In this document: in pieces, positions 9,908 to 21,000 of the stretch
How the letters are laid out: every line of letters begins with the position of its first letter
Position numbering within the stretch: position 1 is the first letter of the stretch
Origin: Amphimedon queenslandica
Lineage: Eukaryota > Porifera > Demospongiae > Haplosclerida > Niphatidae
Reading direction: 5' to 3'
DNA length: 48,437 bases
NCBI RefSeq assembly: GCF_000090795.2
Contig: NW_003546255.1
Coordinates: forward strand, 421,303-469,739
Made by a program: the position numbers and the translations under genes
Notes under the pieces: generated by a model
Database searches by the model: none
Seen by the model: only the letters and a program-made list of their open reading frames with translations
Told to the model about the DNA's origin: nothing

Positions 9908-11488
9908 TTAGTAATATGTAGAGTATGCTGGTTTTGCATAAGTATTGTTGTCTCCAGCTTCAAGCTTGTCATATGTAATATCCCTTGTTCCTGCTGGTAG
10001 CTTTGGCAATGGTGCCCCATCACGATTGCTTGTACCAACATTAGCTGGGACTTGATGCAACCCTTTGGCATAATGGCTGCCGGACTGCTTCACTTTTACA
10101 TTAGGATCCAAAACTTCAGGAGGAATATACATCACGTTTTTATTAAAAGGCTCCGGTACTTCATTCCTTGAATTTGACTTTTCTATATTCAACAAAAAAA
10201 TTATTGAATGAAAACTATACCCATACCTTTTCTTCTTGATTTAATGATACAATAGCTAGCAATGATGATACAAGATACAATGATGATTATAAGAATGATC
10301 ACGCCTGCAGCTGCTCCTCCAGCTATTTCAGCCAAACTACTTTCAGCAGATCCAGGAGCAGATGACCCAGTACCAGTACTAGTGGCTGAAGGATTTGAAC
10401 TCCTTGTAATACTAGAAGCAGCACTAGATGTTGTAATTATTTGTTGTGTACAATCAGCTCCAGTATATCCATCATTACAAATACATTCTCCTGGCTGAGT
10501 GCATCTTCCATTGGTTGGAGCTATGAAAAGAGATCAAGGTAATAATTATGTTTTATGTTTTATACATGTGATAGCAACAGAAAACATAAAACTGCTCTTT
10601 CAATAAACTCTCGTGCAAAACAATAGATAACAAAAAACTCATAGCCAATATGGAATCAGGACATTCCATGTTCACCACTACAGAAGCCATTTTGATTATA
10701 CACCCTTACACTATACAATACATACATGCATAATAGTATGCACTTACAGCAGCCAGCTCTAGGTATGCATTGCTGACAGTCGCTCCCAGTCCATCCACTA
10801 GCACACGACAATTGAACTTGAACTGTAAAATACACTTTGTTATAGAATCCTGTAGTCCTGATGGGATTAGAGAAATTGTCACCAGTCGTTGGATTAAGGT
10901 TTATATTGAATGCATTGCGATCAATCAAATCATCCAAATTGATATTGCCATTGTCATCATTGTCAATGCTGGACACTAACAACTGAAATGAACCCTAGAA
11001 ATAAATAATAAAGAGTAAAATACTTTAACTGGAATCATTATTATTGTAATTACATACTGGCCATGCATCGTTGCTAGAGAAAGTCAATGGATTTTGAGTA
11101 TTAGCTCCAGGATAAAGCAAACCAGTTGTAGGAAAAGTCCTGTTGGTGCTCTCAAATGAAGAGGATGTTGTAATGGTATCCCAGCAGTTGTCAGTATTTG
11201 ATGGGCTAAGATTGATAGCTCGTATGCAAAAATGAAAGTAAACATCACAGTCTGGGAATATAACATCACAGCTTCCGCCATCATAGTCTTCATCAGTAGG
11301 GTTTTCATATCTAACAGCTCTTATCCTTAGCACGTAGTCTGAGAAGCAAAAAGGACACTATACAAAAGAAAATATAAATATAATAATAATAATAGGGAGA
11401 GGAGTACAAGAAAAAGGTGCATGAATAACTTAAGTGCTCTGCTTACTGATAACAGAAAGAGGAGAAGATATACAGTGATACTCTTCAT
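9908..11488 (-). CDS. Delta-like Notch ligand with reduced DSL region
   Basis: Minus exons 11488-11447, 11357-11058, 10994-10748, 10520-10227 and 10182-9908 join to 385 residues. A signal peptide (MKSITVYLLLFLLSCPFCFS) is followed by an MNNL-like domain (about 21-130): VLRIRAVRYENP, CDVYFHFCIRAIN and NPLTFSSNDAWPGSFQL, resembling FFRVCLKH and NPIRFPFGFTWPGTFSL of Delta/Jagged. Where a DSL domain should follow, only VQVQLSCASGWTGSDC is present, joined directly to an EGF module (CIPRAGCSPTNGRCTQPGEC, then ICNDGYTGADC) like the first EGF of Notch ligands. Next come an S/T-rich stalk, one transmembrane helix (around 262-288) and a 95-residue tyrosine-containing tail. Delta proteins activate Notch on adjacent cells. 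This one is half the usual size with one EGF repeat, so it may be a weak, cis-acting or inhibitory ligand. Confidence 0.78.
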
Positions 11489-12163
11489 TATGCTTGCTTG
11501 TTACTAAACTGGATTTGGTTGTTGAGTATCCGTTTGCTTGATTGCTTTTATTGTACTGCTAGAAGTCAGTAAAATGTATGCATGGTATGAAAACACAGAA
11601 ATTAGCTATGATCATACGATCATCATGTTATGCCATCATTGATATTTTCATTATATGACAAAACAGAAATAGGCATCTTTTAATTGTTGCATGCATGTAA
11701 ACATGTTTATACCTAATGCATAATAAGATTTTCACTGTTTACATAATAGCCGTCAAATTAAGAATGAATAAAGTTAAAATATTATTTTATCTTCAAAAAT
11801 GGTAACACGACTAATCCTGTTTATTCTAACTAGTACACAATACAAAGACACAGGGACTATCATGGGGACTATGTATTACATAATAGAAAATAGAATTACT
11901 ATACAATTGAATCAATTGCTGTCATCTGCTTGAATCTATTAAGCTATTATGAATCATATTGAAAGTTTTTTACTAGCTTCATTGATTAAACATAAGGGTG
12001 TATAGCTCAACAGTTTATTTTAAGGAAAAAACAACAGTCAAAACACACACTGGTTTTAATAACATAGACAAATTATCTTTTCTCGTAATAAGAATATAAA
12101 CCAAGCAAAACATAATTAGAAGCAAGAGTAGATATACTTTTGTTAGGAGTCATAGCTGGTACA
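11489..12163. other. Intergenic region between Delta-like gene and beta-helix gene
   Basis: AT-rich sequence between two divergent genes. No open frame, repeat or RNA feature was recognised. It presumably holds both promoters. The open frame that starts at 12140 uses a non-ATG codon; the first ATG is at 12164. Confidence 0.4.
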
Positions 12164-13080
12164 ATGAAAGATATCTCTACTGTTAATCCATTTCTTTTTT
12201 GGCTTCTTCTTTCAGTGACAGTGTTCACAGCTCTGTCTCAAAAAAAGGCTACCACTTACTATGTTCTGCCAAGTGATGCTGCATCAACCGATTGTCCTAC
12301 TAAAAGTGGTGAGTGTCACAGCCTCTCTTATTATGCCAACACTCCTTACTTGGCCTCAAACTCCATTTTTATACTCCTGAAAGGAGAACACAGCTTGGAC
12401 AGGCAATTTGCAATGGAAGGATTTGATAGTATATTTCTTAGAGCCCCCGAGGATATTAAATTGAAAGAAGGGCCTAATGAATTTACAATCCAGTCTGCTT
12501 CAGTTACTGTAAGATGTACTAATGACTCCTTCAAAGCTTTTTATATTATATCGGCAAGATTGGTTATTTTTGAAGGCATGACTATAACAGGCTGTAAGAC
12601 AGCAGTTGTAATACAAAATGTAAGCTATTTCTATATGGAATACATGTTAATACAAAACAGCACTTTTATTGGAGTTTTTGGTGACTTTGCATATGGTACT
12701 AACAATTCACATAGCGAAATAATTTGTGCAATATACAAAACTTCTTTTTATCAAAATTGCATCCGTCCACCAATAATAGCTACAAATAAAGCATACAAAA
12801 TATGCTCACATTTGTTTCTTAGCAGTAAAAGGCACCATCGGGCCATATCTTTCAATGTAACTCACTCAAATTTCTCATTTGGTGTGAACCAATATGCCTC
12901 TGTTCACTTGTCTCTGATAGAGAACAATCCTCCTTCAATTAACAATGGGAAACACATGTTTTTTTTCTCTAACTGTATCTTTGTAAATAATACTGTAAAC
13001 AACTGTGGTGGCCTCTTCTTTACAGTATCAGCATACTCCAGGATTTTGATTTCAGTTTTTAAGTCTGCTTTCATGTACAA

Positions 13081-13114
13081 CAGAGTAATAAACACAACAG
13101 AGTAATAAACACAA
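13081..13114. repeat. 17-bp perfect tandem duplication causing frameshift
   Basis: CAGAGTAATAAACACAA occurs twice in a row (13081-13097 and 13098-13114). One copy keeps the flanking beta-helix frames continuous; two copies shift the frame and create an in-frame TAA at 13103-13105. This is a typical replication-slippage allele. Confidence 0.85.
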
Positions 13115-14182
13115 CAAGAGAGTACACTGACAATTATATAAAATCATCTGGTGGTCTTTGCTTCACATTGGTAATGCATGAAGGAGCAATCTTTGTCAAT
13201 GAATCTAGCTTTATTGGTAACATAGGCGGAGGTGCTTCATTCAATTACATTGGTAACGGCACTTATGGCAGTCAGTACTCACCATTCGTCATAATTAGCA
13301 ATAGTGTATTTTTAGAGAATGAAGGAGATTTTGGAGCTGGGTTTTCTATGGTAGCAGAAAAATTTCCGTTTGTTTTGATCAATAATGTGTCAGTTGTTTA
13401 CAACAAGAATACTGAAATTTCAGCTGGCTTGCAATACAGTGCAGTGCTATGTCTATGCACGAGCAGGGAGCAAGTTATAAAAGTTAATAAAGTTTTCATT
13501 TCTCACAACAACATGACAGGACTCTTAATAGTTAGCTGTCACGTTGATTTTATCTATTCAACCTCTACATTCAGTCACAACACATCACCATACAATGGCG
13601 GGGGGATATGGGTAGATAGAAACTCGTTTGTGCGAAGTTTATACTCGGGAAAACTGTTACTAGCTTATAACAAAGCAGAGGATTATGGAGGAGCTATATA
13701 TTCTGAATCAGATCCTTTCCCTCACCAACTACAGCAGGTGACATTACGGAGTAAGTTTGGATGTACTATATCAGGAATCATTGCAGTATATATCAATAAT
13801 ACAGCCGGTATGGGAGGTCATGATGTTTATGGTGGACAGTTCTATCACTGTTTTTCAAATCAGATAAAAAACACTGATATCAAGAGCATTGAAGCCATTA
13901 ACTGTAGCAGTAAAAGATGGCCCGTTTTTGCAAATATAAGTTCACCACTCTCATCTTACATTTCGTCGACTCCTTTTGGTGTTTGCTTATGCAAGGACAG
14001 TGTTAAAGCAAGCTGCAATGTAAGGACAATATGGAGGGAAGTGTATCCAGGTAGTGTACTCAGTCTCTCTTTGGCAACAGTTGGAATGTGTGGAGGAATC
14101 AGTCCAGGACAATTAACAATAAGTGAGTATAGTATCAATGTCACACTTGGGAGCTCTGATCAAACGAGACACCTACGGTGCA

Positions 14183-15774
14183 TGGCCTCGCCCCTATAGC
14201 TGCTATGGTGCATGCCCGCACTTCAATAACTGTTTGATTATCAGCATGAAGAGAGTCTGCTCAACACTAGCTTCCTACAGTTGCACTTGCTCTTGAATAC
14301 CTGCAGAAGTAGCAGCACTGCAGCACATACATGCAAGCAGCTCCAGCCCCTCCCATGCATGTAGATTGAAAGGTGTGGCATTCCATGACTGGAATGAGTG
14401 TCAGCAAGAAGACCATGTGAGAAAGAAGCTTCACTTTTTCTTTACTAATCAGCAATATATGATAAACTTGCTGACAAAAAAAGTTGCTGCCTTTGTATAT
14501 TTGAGATAGTATAGGTACTTTAGCACCTATAACCCAGCAAGTTGTTGCTCTAGCGCTGCACAAACGAGTGACCTCAACAATTTCAAGTAAGTATAACTCT
14601 TCATCAAGTAAGATTTAGAGAAATCTGTTCATAATTTTTGAAGGCCATGTTTTAATCTACTGAAAAATGCTACCAGCTATCTCTAAAGTGCCAACACAAC
14701 GGAACTTGGCCCAACTACTCGATTTTCTTACTTTGAAGCTTCTGTACCTAGCACTTGTATTTGAGCAACACAAAACAGTTACGAAAGACTTTTCCACGTC
14801 AAAAAGAAAGATATAGGAGCTTAGAACACGCTGTGCTAAAGTTATTGTTTATTAAAAACAAATTTCAGTTGTACAGAATGAATGAATGAATGAATGAACG
14901 AGAGCACTAAAGTGCATACCCTCGACACAATCTGTATGTAACAGTTTCAATAAATTAAGAGAAAATAATTGGTGAAAGTTTTGAGACAGAGAAGAAGCTT
15001 CAGCATGTACTAGATTTATTAAAACTTAGTAAATGTTTTGAGACAGACAGAGAATTTTTTGTTTTTTTTAGACAAAGAGCTCCAGCATATTTGCTGCACT
15101 GCTGCTAGCTAGCTAGCTGCAACAATGTAAAGGTGTGGCTGCAATGAAGGTGTGGCTCAATCAAGCCATGCTCCACCCCCACACACAGTAAATGGTGGCA
15201 CATGGCCCTATGTGGCGAAGAAAGCTTTGGTTTTTCTCGACTTTTAAACAGTTTAGCATACATTTGTTAGGCTCTATTTGTTGCATACAAACTGCTATCT
15301 AGTCCCTAATGTTAAAAGACTCTGGCCGCTACCTCGGGAGAAGAGAGCCTCGTCTAAACTCACAAGGTATGAAAGTTTGGGCTATCATATCTTTAAAACG
15401 AAGACGTTTGGAACAATTTCTCTCATATTAATGAAAGATGGGGCTTTGCTTTATTGTTTTATCTGCCCTGTTGCTTATTTGCTTTCACTACGAAAGAGCT
15501 GCAGGAGAGCCGACTACGTTTGGCGACTTTGCCAGCTTCTTTTACCACGGAAAAGACAAATCAAGGATTCCCAAGACGGAGAATAACTTTTTCTAGAGCC
15601 AGTGTTGATTATAAGACTCTCCAGGACAAGACAAGAAAGCAGTGTCAGCTCAAAAGTGGAGGTCAAAGCGAACACACAGACAGGACGACTGCTTTACCCT
15701 CGACTACGCCTACGCGGTCTCGGGTAATGACAGACACACACAACAACTACCTATACCTCGCGTAGGCGAGGCCA
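14183..15774. mobile_element. 1.6-kb non-autonomous DNA-transposon-like insertion
   Basis: It interrupts the beta-helix gene between its extracellular and cysteine-rich parts. The ends carry a 10-bp inverted repeat, TGGCCTCGCC at 14183-14192 and GGCGAGGCCA at 15765-15774. Near the right end is a hairpin (CGCCTACGCG around 15707-15716 with CGCGTAGGCG at 15759-15768). Imperfectly related sequences flank the element (14163-14182 and 15774-15796), possibly a decayed target duplication. Open frames inside are short and show no transposase motif. GC-rich segments with GGTGTGGC-type words (around 15130-15200) differ from the AT-rich surroundings, and the element may be nested. Exact borders are uncertain. 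Confidence 0.55.
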
Positions 15775-17607
15775 ATGACACTCCCGTGGGTGTGCAAGAC
15801 TTTTACGTACAAGTTGAATCAAGGGATCTCTTCAACTGGGTACTTTACCATTAAAACTGGAAGCTACGAGTTAAGAAATGCATCCATTGTGGTAAGGGTC
15901 CAATTCTTAGACTGCCCTTCTGGTCTTATCCTAACTGATTCTGGTACTTGTGATTGTAACTCCATCATTTCCTCAGTACCAAACTTAAAGTGCAATGTGT
16001 CTTGGTTTGATACTCCTATAAGAAGATCAGGCAATGTTTGGCTAGCATATGACACTGCATGCAATTGCTCAATAGTTAATGATGTTTGCCCATTTGATTA
16101 TTGCAATAGCTCTACTGTATATCTCAGTCTTGATGACCCACACAGACAATGTGCACTGAATAGATCTGGAGTATTATGTGGAGGGTGTCAGCCAGGACTC
16201 AGTCTCATGTTAGGTTCTAATAAGTGTCAATACTGCACTAACAAGTACCTATCTTTGCTTATTGGTTTCATTATGGCTGGGATAGTACTCGTTGCATTTC
16301 TGCTAATTTGTAATTTGACTGTATCTGCTGGCAGCATCAATGGGTTATTGTTTTATGCTAACATTGTGAAGCTCAATGAGGTTGTATTGTTTAGAAATGG
16401 AGCATCAATACCAGTCCTGAGCCAGTTCATTGCTTGGACTAATCTTGACCTTGGTATAGAGACTTGTTTTTTTAACGGGCTTGATGGCTATTGGAAGACA
16501 TGGTTACAGTTTATATTTCCAGTGTACATATGGCTGCTAGTGGGGGCCATCATAATCGGCTCTTATTACTCTGGTAGACTTTCCCGTATATTTGGAAACA
16601 ACACAGTACCAGTGCTAGCCACACTGATCCTCATGTCCTATTCTAAGCTGCTACGTACCATCACAAATGCTTTAATGATCTCTAACATCAAATGCAAGGA
16701 CGACAAAAGGAGGGTATGGAGCGTTGATGCCAATATTGACTATCTTGATAATAAGCACATGATTTTATTCGGAGTATCAGTAACTTTCTTAATGATAGGT
16801 CTATTGTACGGAGGTATGATATTCAGTATACAATGGCTCCAAAAGTGTACTGGAAGATATTGTAAGTCGTCACGTGACCCCATAGTGAAACTGAAGCCCT
16901 TGGTAGATTCATACACAGGCCCATATAAGGACAGGTATCGCTACTGGACTGGTCTTCTTGTGTTTATACGTGTCATACTCACTGCTCTGTTCTCGTATAC
17001 GACACAAACAAAGCCCGAAATAAACAATTACATCATTGTTTTTGTTTGTGTGTTGTTGATCAGAATAGCTGCTAAAGGCATATACAGGAACTCTGCATTG
17101 AATAATTTAGAGTTTTTCCACTACTTTAACTTGCTCTGCATCAGCATGTTAAATGCAGTTTCACACCAAGAACAATGGAATATCGAGAGCCTCTACTTTA
17201 CCATTGCCTCCATTAGCTTTTCAATGATCCTATTTATAAGTACAGTCCTCATTCACATTTATGTTAAATTGGAAAATAAATTTGGGAGACCAAAATGCTT
17301 AAAGTCAAAATTCTTCTCCAGCTATGACGAGGAAGAGTATCATGTTCATGATTACCGCCGCTTGATAGAAGATGAATATAGAGATGAGGATTCAGATAAA
17401 GAGGGATCACCACCTCGCGTTATCCAGCGTAGAGAATCAATGATATTTGATTTTCACATTGACAAACGAGAGAAAGTAGTTGAGAGTCCTTTGATAGAAC
17501 TTTAACTAATTTTTTTAGCATTTTTTTGAATAGTGAACAAAAATTAATAAAACTAAAAAAATACAATAATGATAATGATTTCAAATTTTCAACTATAATG
17601 CAATACA

Positions 17608-17978
17608 TGTAACACTAATGTACAATATCTTATAGTCAATGCATGTCCAATAATGAATGATGATGCATTTAAGTGTGTATAAATATGCATGTATGTATCA
17701 ATGTATGTATCAGTGTATGTATCAGTGTATGCATCAGTGTATGTATCAGTGTATGTATCAGTGTATGTGTATCAATGTATGTATATGCATTACGTGTAAC
17801 ACTAATGTACAATATCTTATAGTCAATGCATGTCCAATAATGAATGATGATGCATTTAAGTGTGTATAAATATGCATGTATGTATCAATGTATGTATCAG
17901 TGTATGTATCAGTGTATGCATCAGTGTATGTATCAGTGTATGTATCAGTGTATGTGTATCAATGTATGTATATGCATG
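17608..17978. repeat. 187-bp tandem duplication containing a TGTATGTATCAG minisatellite
   Basis: A block beginning AACACTAATGTACAATATC at 17611 recurs at 17798, a period of 187 bp. Each copy ends in a 12-bp minisatellite (TGTATGTATCAG and variants, about 8 units), so this is a repeat nested in a repeat. The apparent open frame here (repeated MYQC) is only the minisatellite read in frame. The remaining 17506-18092 interval is the 3' flank of two convergent genes. Confidence 0.9.
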
Positions 17979-18092
17979 TGAAAACTCTTTAGTTTAATGT
18001 GTCAATCCAAGGTCTTATTAATGCCAAAAAACTTTTCATTTGTACGCAACAGAAACACAGGAATTAAGAGACAATGCTATCTGCTCAATCTT

Positions 18093-21000
18093 TCACTGAT
18101 GTGTGCTCAGTGCAATTGAAACAGACATGACTTCTGCATTAATACTGATACTGTTGATAGCTCCTGGAAGGGACACACATACAGCAGTAGTAGAAGTATC
18201 AAGAGAAGGAGAGCAAGGTTCACTTTCTGGTACTGCAGCACTTTGAACTGGTAAGTGTTGTGTTGTACTGGTGGTAGTTGAATGGCGTGGTGCATTGTTA
18301 GGCTCAATTGAGTGTTGTGGTGATGAATGGAGAGATTGTTCAACTCCAAGTCTCACTGCTGTAGGGTTTGATGAATAATGTACCGGTTCACCTGTGATTA
18401 CTACTTCATTGACACGCGATCTTTTGTACAGCCATAAGAGGCAAAACCCAATCAATCTAAAAGAGAGAGAGAGAGAGAATAAAAAGAGGAGTTTTTAATA
18501 GTAATAATTATTACTTTAATAGTATGACGTCTATGACGATAATGGTCGATGTGACAGCAACACGACCGGAGAGAGAAGGAATCAAGTGAATAAAAGAAGA
18601 CATGCTTGAGACAAGTATGAAGACAAAAGCAAGACCTAACCCAACACCCCAATGCCTAGAGAGAAAGAGGAGGAGGAAAGAAAGGAAGATGGATAATATA
18701 TACATGTACATGTACATGCAAGATGTAAGAAAATTTTTAAAGGTTTCGATTCATCAACATGTAGGATGGCGTACTTTGATTTAACTTCGTTTGAAGGAAA
18801 CCTCCATTTCTTTTTGACGTAAGCATATCTCTTCTTGCACACCTGACACTGGAGAGCACTCCTTTGAGAATCATTGCTAGCTCTCTAAAAATTATCAATT
18901 ATAATTATGAATATTCTCGTTGCTCCTTATTTATGTTATGCATTATTATTAGCAGACGTACCTCAGCTACCCATCTATTAAGACAAGCTCTGTGGACGGC
19001 GGGGCAGCTGCAGGGTCGAAATAAATCACTGACTTCGCCAGAATCAAGGCATATCCAACAATCAGGGGATGCATTGTCATTAGACGAATCTTTCAAATAA
19101 AATAAATACTTATCAATTTTAACTTATAAACCAGCTCTTATGTACATGTATGTAAGAAAATCAAATATGGTAATCTTATTAAGTTTGAAGTGATGTCCGA
19201 TTAAATTTTTACAAGTTTTGTACAAGATTTAGACTACTCTATGAGTGAGATTTACCTTCTCTTGTGTCAGTAATGGTTCCATAGCCCTCATTTGAGGACT
19301 GATTGGCAGTAATAAGTGAATCTGTTTCGCCTTTTGAATTATATCGAGGCTGAAGTAAGAGCCCAGGATTAAGGACCCACAAAGTTGTAGGCCTGGGAAG
19401 AATAAAGGAAAAAACAAAAAAAGAGAGAGAGTGTAAATATAAAGTATAAAATATAAATTAAACAGGCTCAGAAGGATGGAGCTTTTCCTATAAAAGCATA
19501 GAAAAATAGTCTTGTCCAAATTCAAGGAAATAAGATAAAACAGGGATGCATACATTGTACATGTACATTGTACATGTACATGTATAGATGTACATTGTAC
19601 ATGTACATGTATAGATGTACATGTAGTTATTCATATTACTATTATACATGTATATTTGTACCTCTTAAAGTTCCAGAGGCAGCAGCAGAACCAAATGGGT
19701 AAACCCAGTTCAATAATGTGAATTACCATACTGCTGGTGTAGAGAGAATGGGAATCAACTGATACATAATGACCGATCACATTCAGTATGAGGAGAATGA
19801 TTATTATACACTAAAAAATAAAAATACTTGTAACAGATATGATTTAGATCGGAATCAACTGAAACTTTCTACGCAACATAAGTACATGTATACATGTATG
19901 TATCAGAAAATAATTATAAAATTATCTCCTAGCCAATTTTCTTTTTATTTATAATTTAAACTCACTTGCATCACGGCAGATGATAATATTCCAACTATAG
20001 AACTGATCTGAATGTTTAAATTAATCTTGTGATAAATAAATAAATCTGAGAGAGGCCTCCAATCAGGCTATAAAAAAAACAAAATAATATTAATTATTTT
20101 AATAAAATTTTTTTATCTTACTCTGAAGAATAATCTGACAGCGTAGTGCATAAAACCTGCTAGCATTATCAATAACAGAGTTGCAAATATGACGGCCAGC
20201 ACAATACTCTTCCTAGCCTAAAATATTTAAAATTATACACTTAATTTTTTTTTCATTTTTCAATTTTTTGCATACCAGTTCAACCTCGTTAACAAGGGGT
20301 GTGGCTATGATGTCACTGAGTAGAAGTAAATAGACCAGTAAGTTGAATACAGTGCAGGCAATGAAGTAATGGGTCTTGTTTAGGAAATGCTGTGTGTGAG
20401 ACACTTCAGTGTTATAAAATAACTAAAAAAGAAAAAAGAAAATATTCCAATAAAAATGCCACGTACATGTAAATACATGTATATGCCCATGATTTCCTTT
20501 AAAAATGGGTCGGAAATTACCTCAAATTTTTATTACATTTTCTGATACATATTGATGTACTTATGTGATGTAGAAAGTTTGAGGTGATTCCGACTTCAAT
20601 TTTTCAAGTTATAATCATTTTTAAAAATTGGCCAATTTAAAAAAAAAATCCCTGTACTATAGCCCATGGTTTTTTCTAAAAAATGGCTCCGAAATCACCC
20701 CCAATTTTTATTACATTTTTTGATACATATTGATGTACTTATGCTGTGTAGAAAGTTTGAGGTGATTCCGACTTCAATTTTTCAAGTTATGGCCATTTTT
20801 AAAAATTGCCCAATTTAAAAAAAATTCCTGTACTATAGCCCATGGTTTTTTCCAAAAAATGGCTCTGAAATCACCCCCAATTTTTATTACATTTTCTGAT
20901 ACACATTGATGTACTTATGTGATGTAGAAAGTTTGAGGTAATTCCGACTTCAATTTTTCAAGTTATGACCATTTTTAAAAATTGGCCAATTTTTAAAAAA

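Larger units (their letters stand above)
12164..17505 (+). pseudogene. Beta-helix / multi-span receptor-like gene, disrupted
   Basis: Three open stretches belong to one ancestral protein. 12164-13105: signal peptide (LFWLLLSVTVFTALS), then CPTKSGECHSLSYYANTP and beta-helix-like repeats with N-glycosylation sites. 13168-14170 continues the beta-helix part (NESSFIGN, NGGGIWVDRNSF, YGGAIYSES). 15797-17505: cysteine-rich linker (CGGCQPGLSLMLGSNKCQYC), then about six to seven hydrophobic spans including PLVDSYTGPYKDRYRYWTG and a charged cytoplasmic tail. I know this architecture as an expanded sponge/cnidarian family of unknown function. Two lesions separate the parts: a perfect 17-bp tandem duplication (13081-13114) that shifts the frame into a stop at 13103-13105, and a transposon-like insertion (14183-15774). 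After the insertion the frame also differs. A poly(A) signal AATAAA is at 17546. A cryptic spliced product or an assembly error remains possible. Confidence 0.65.

Noticed and set aside
15278-15854. Three overlapping open frames of about 100 codons
   Set aside because: They lie inside the transposon-like insertion, overlap one another and show no transposase or other domain.
17657-17869. Open frame encoding repeated MYQC
   Set aside because: It is the TGTATGTATCAG minisatellite read in frame.
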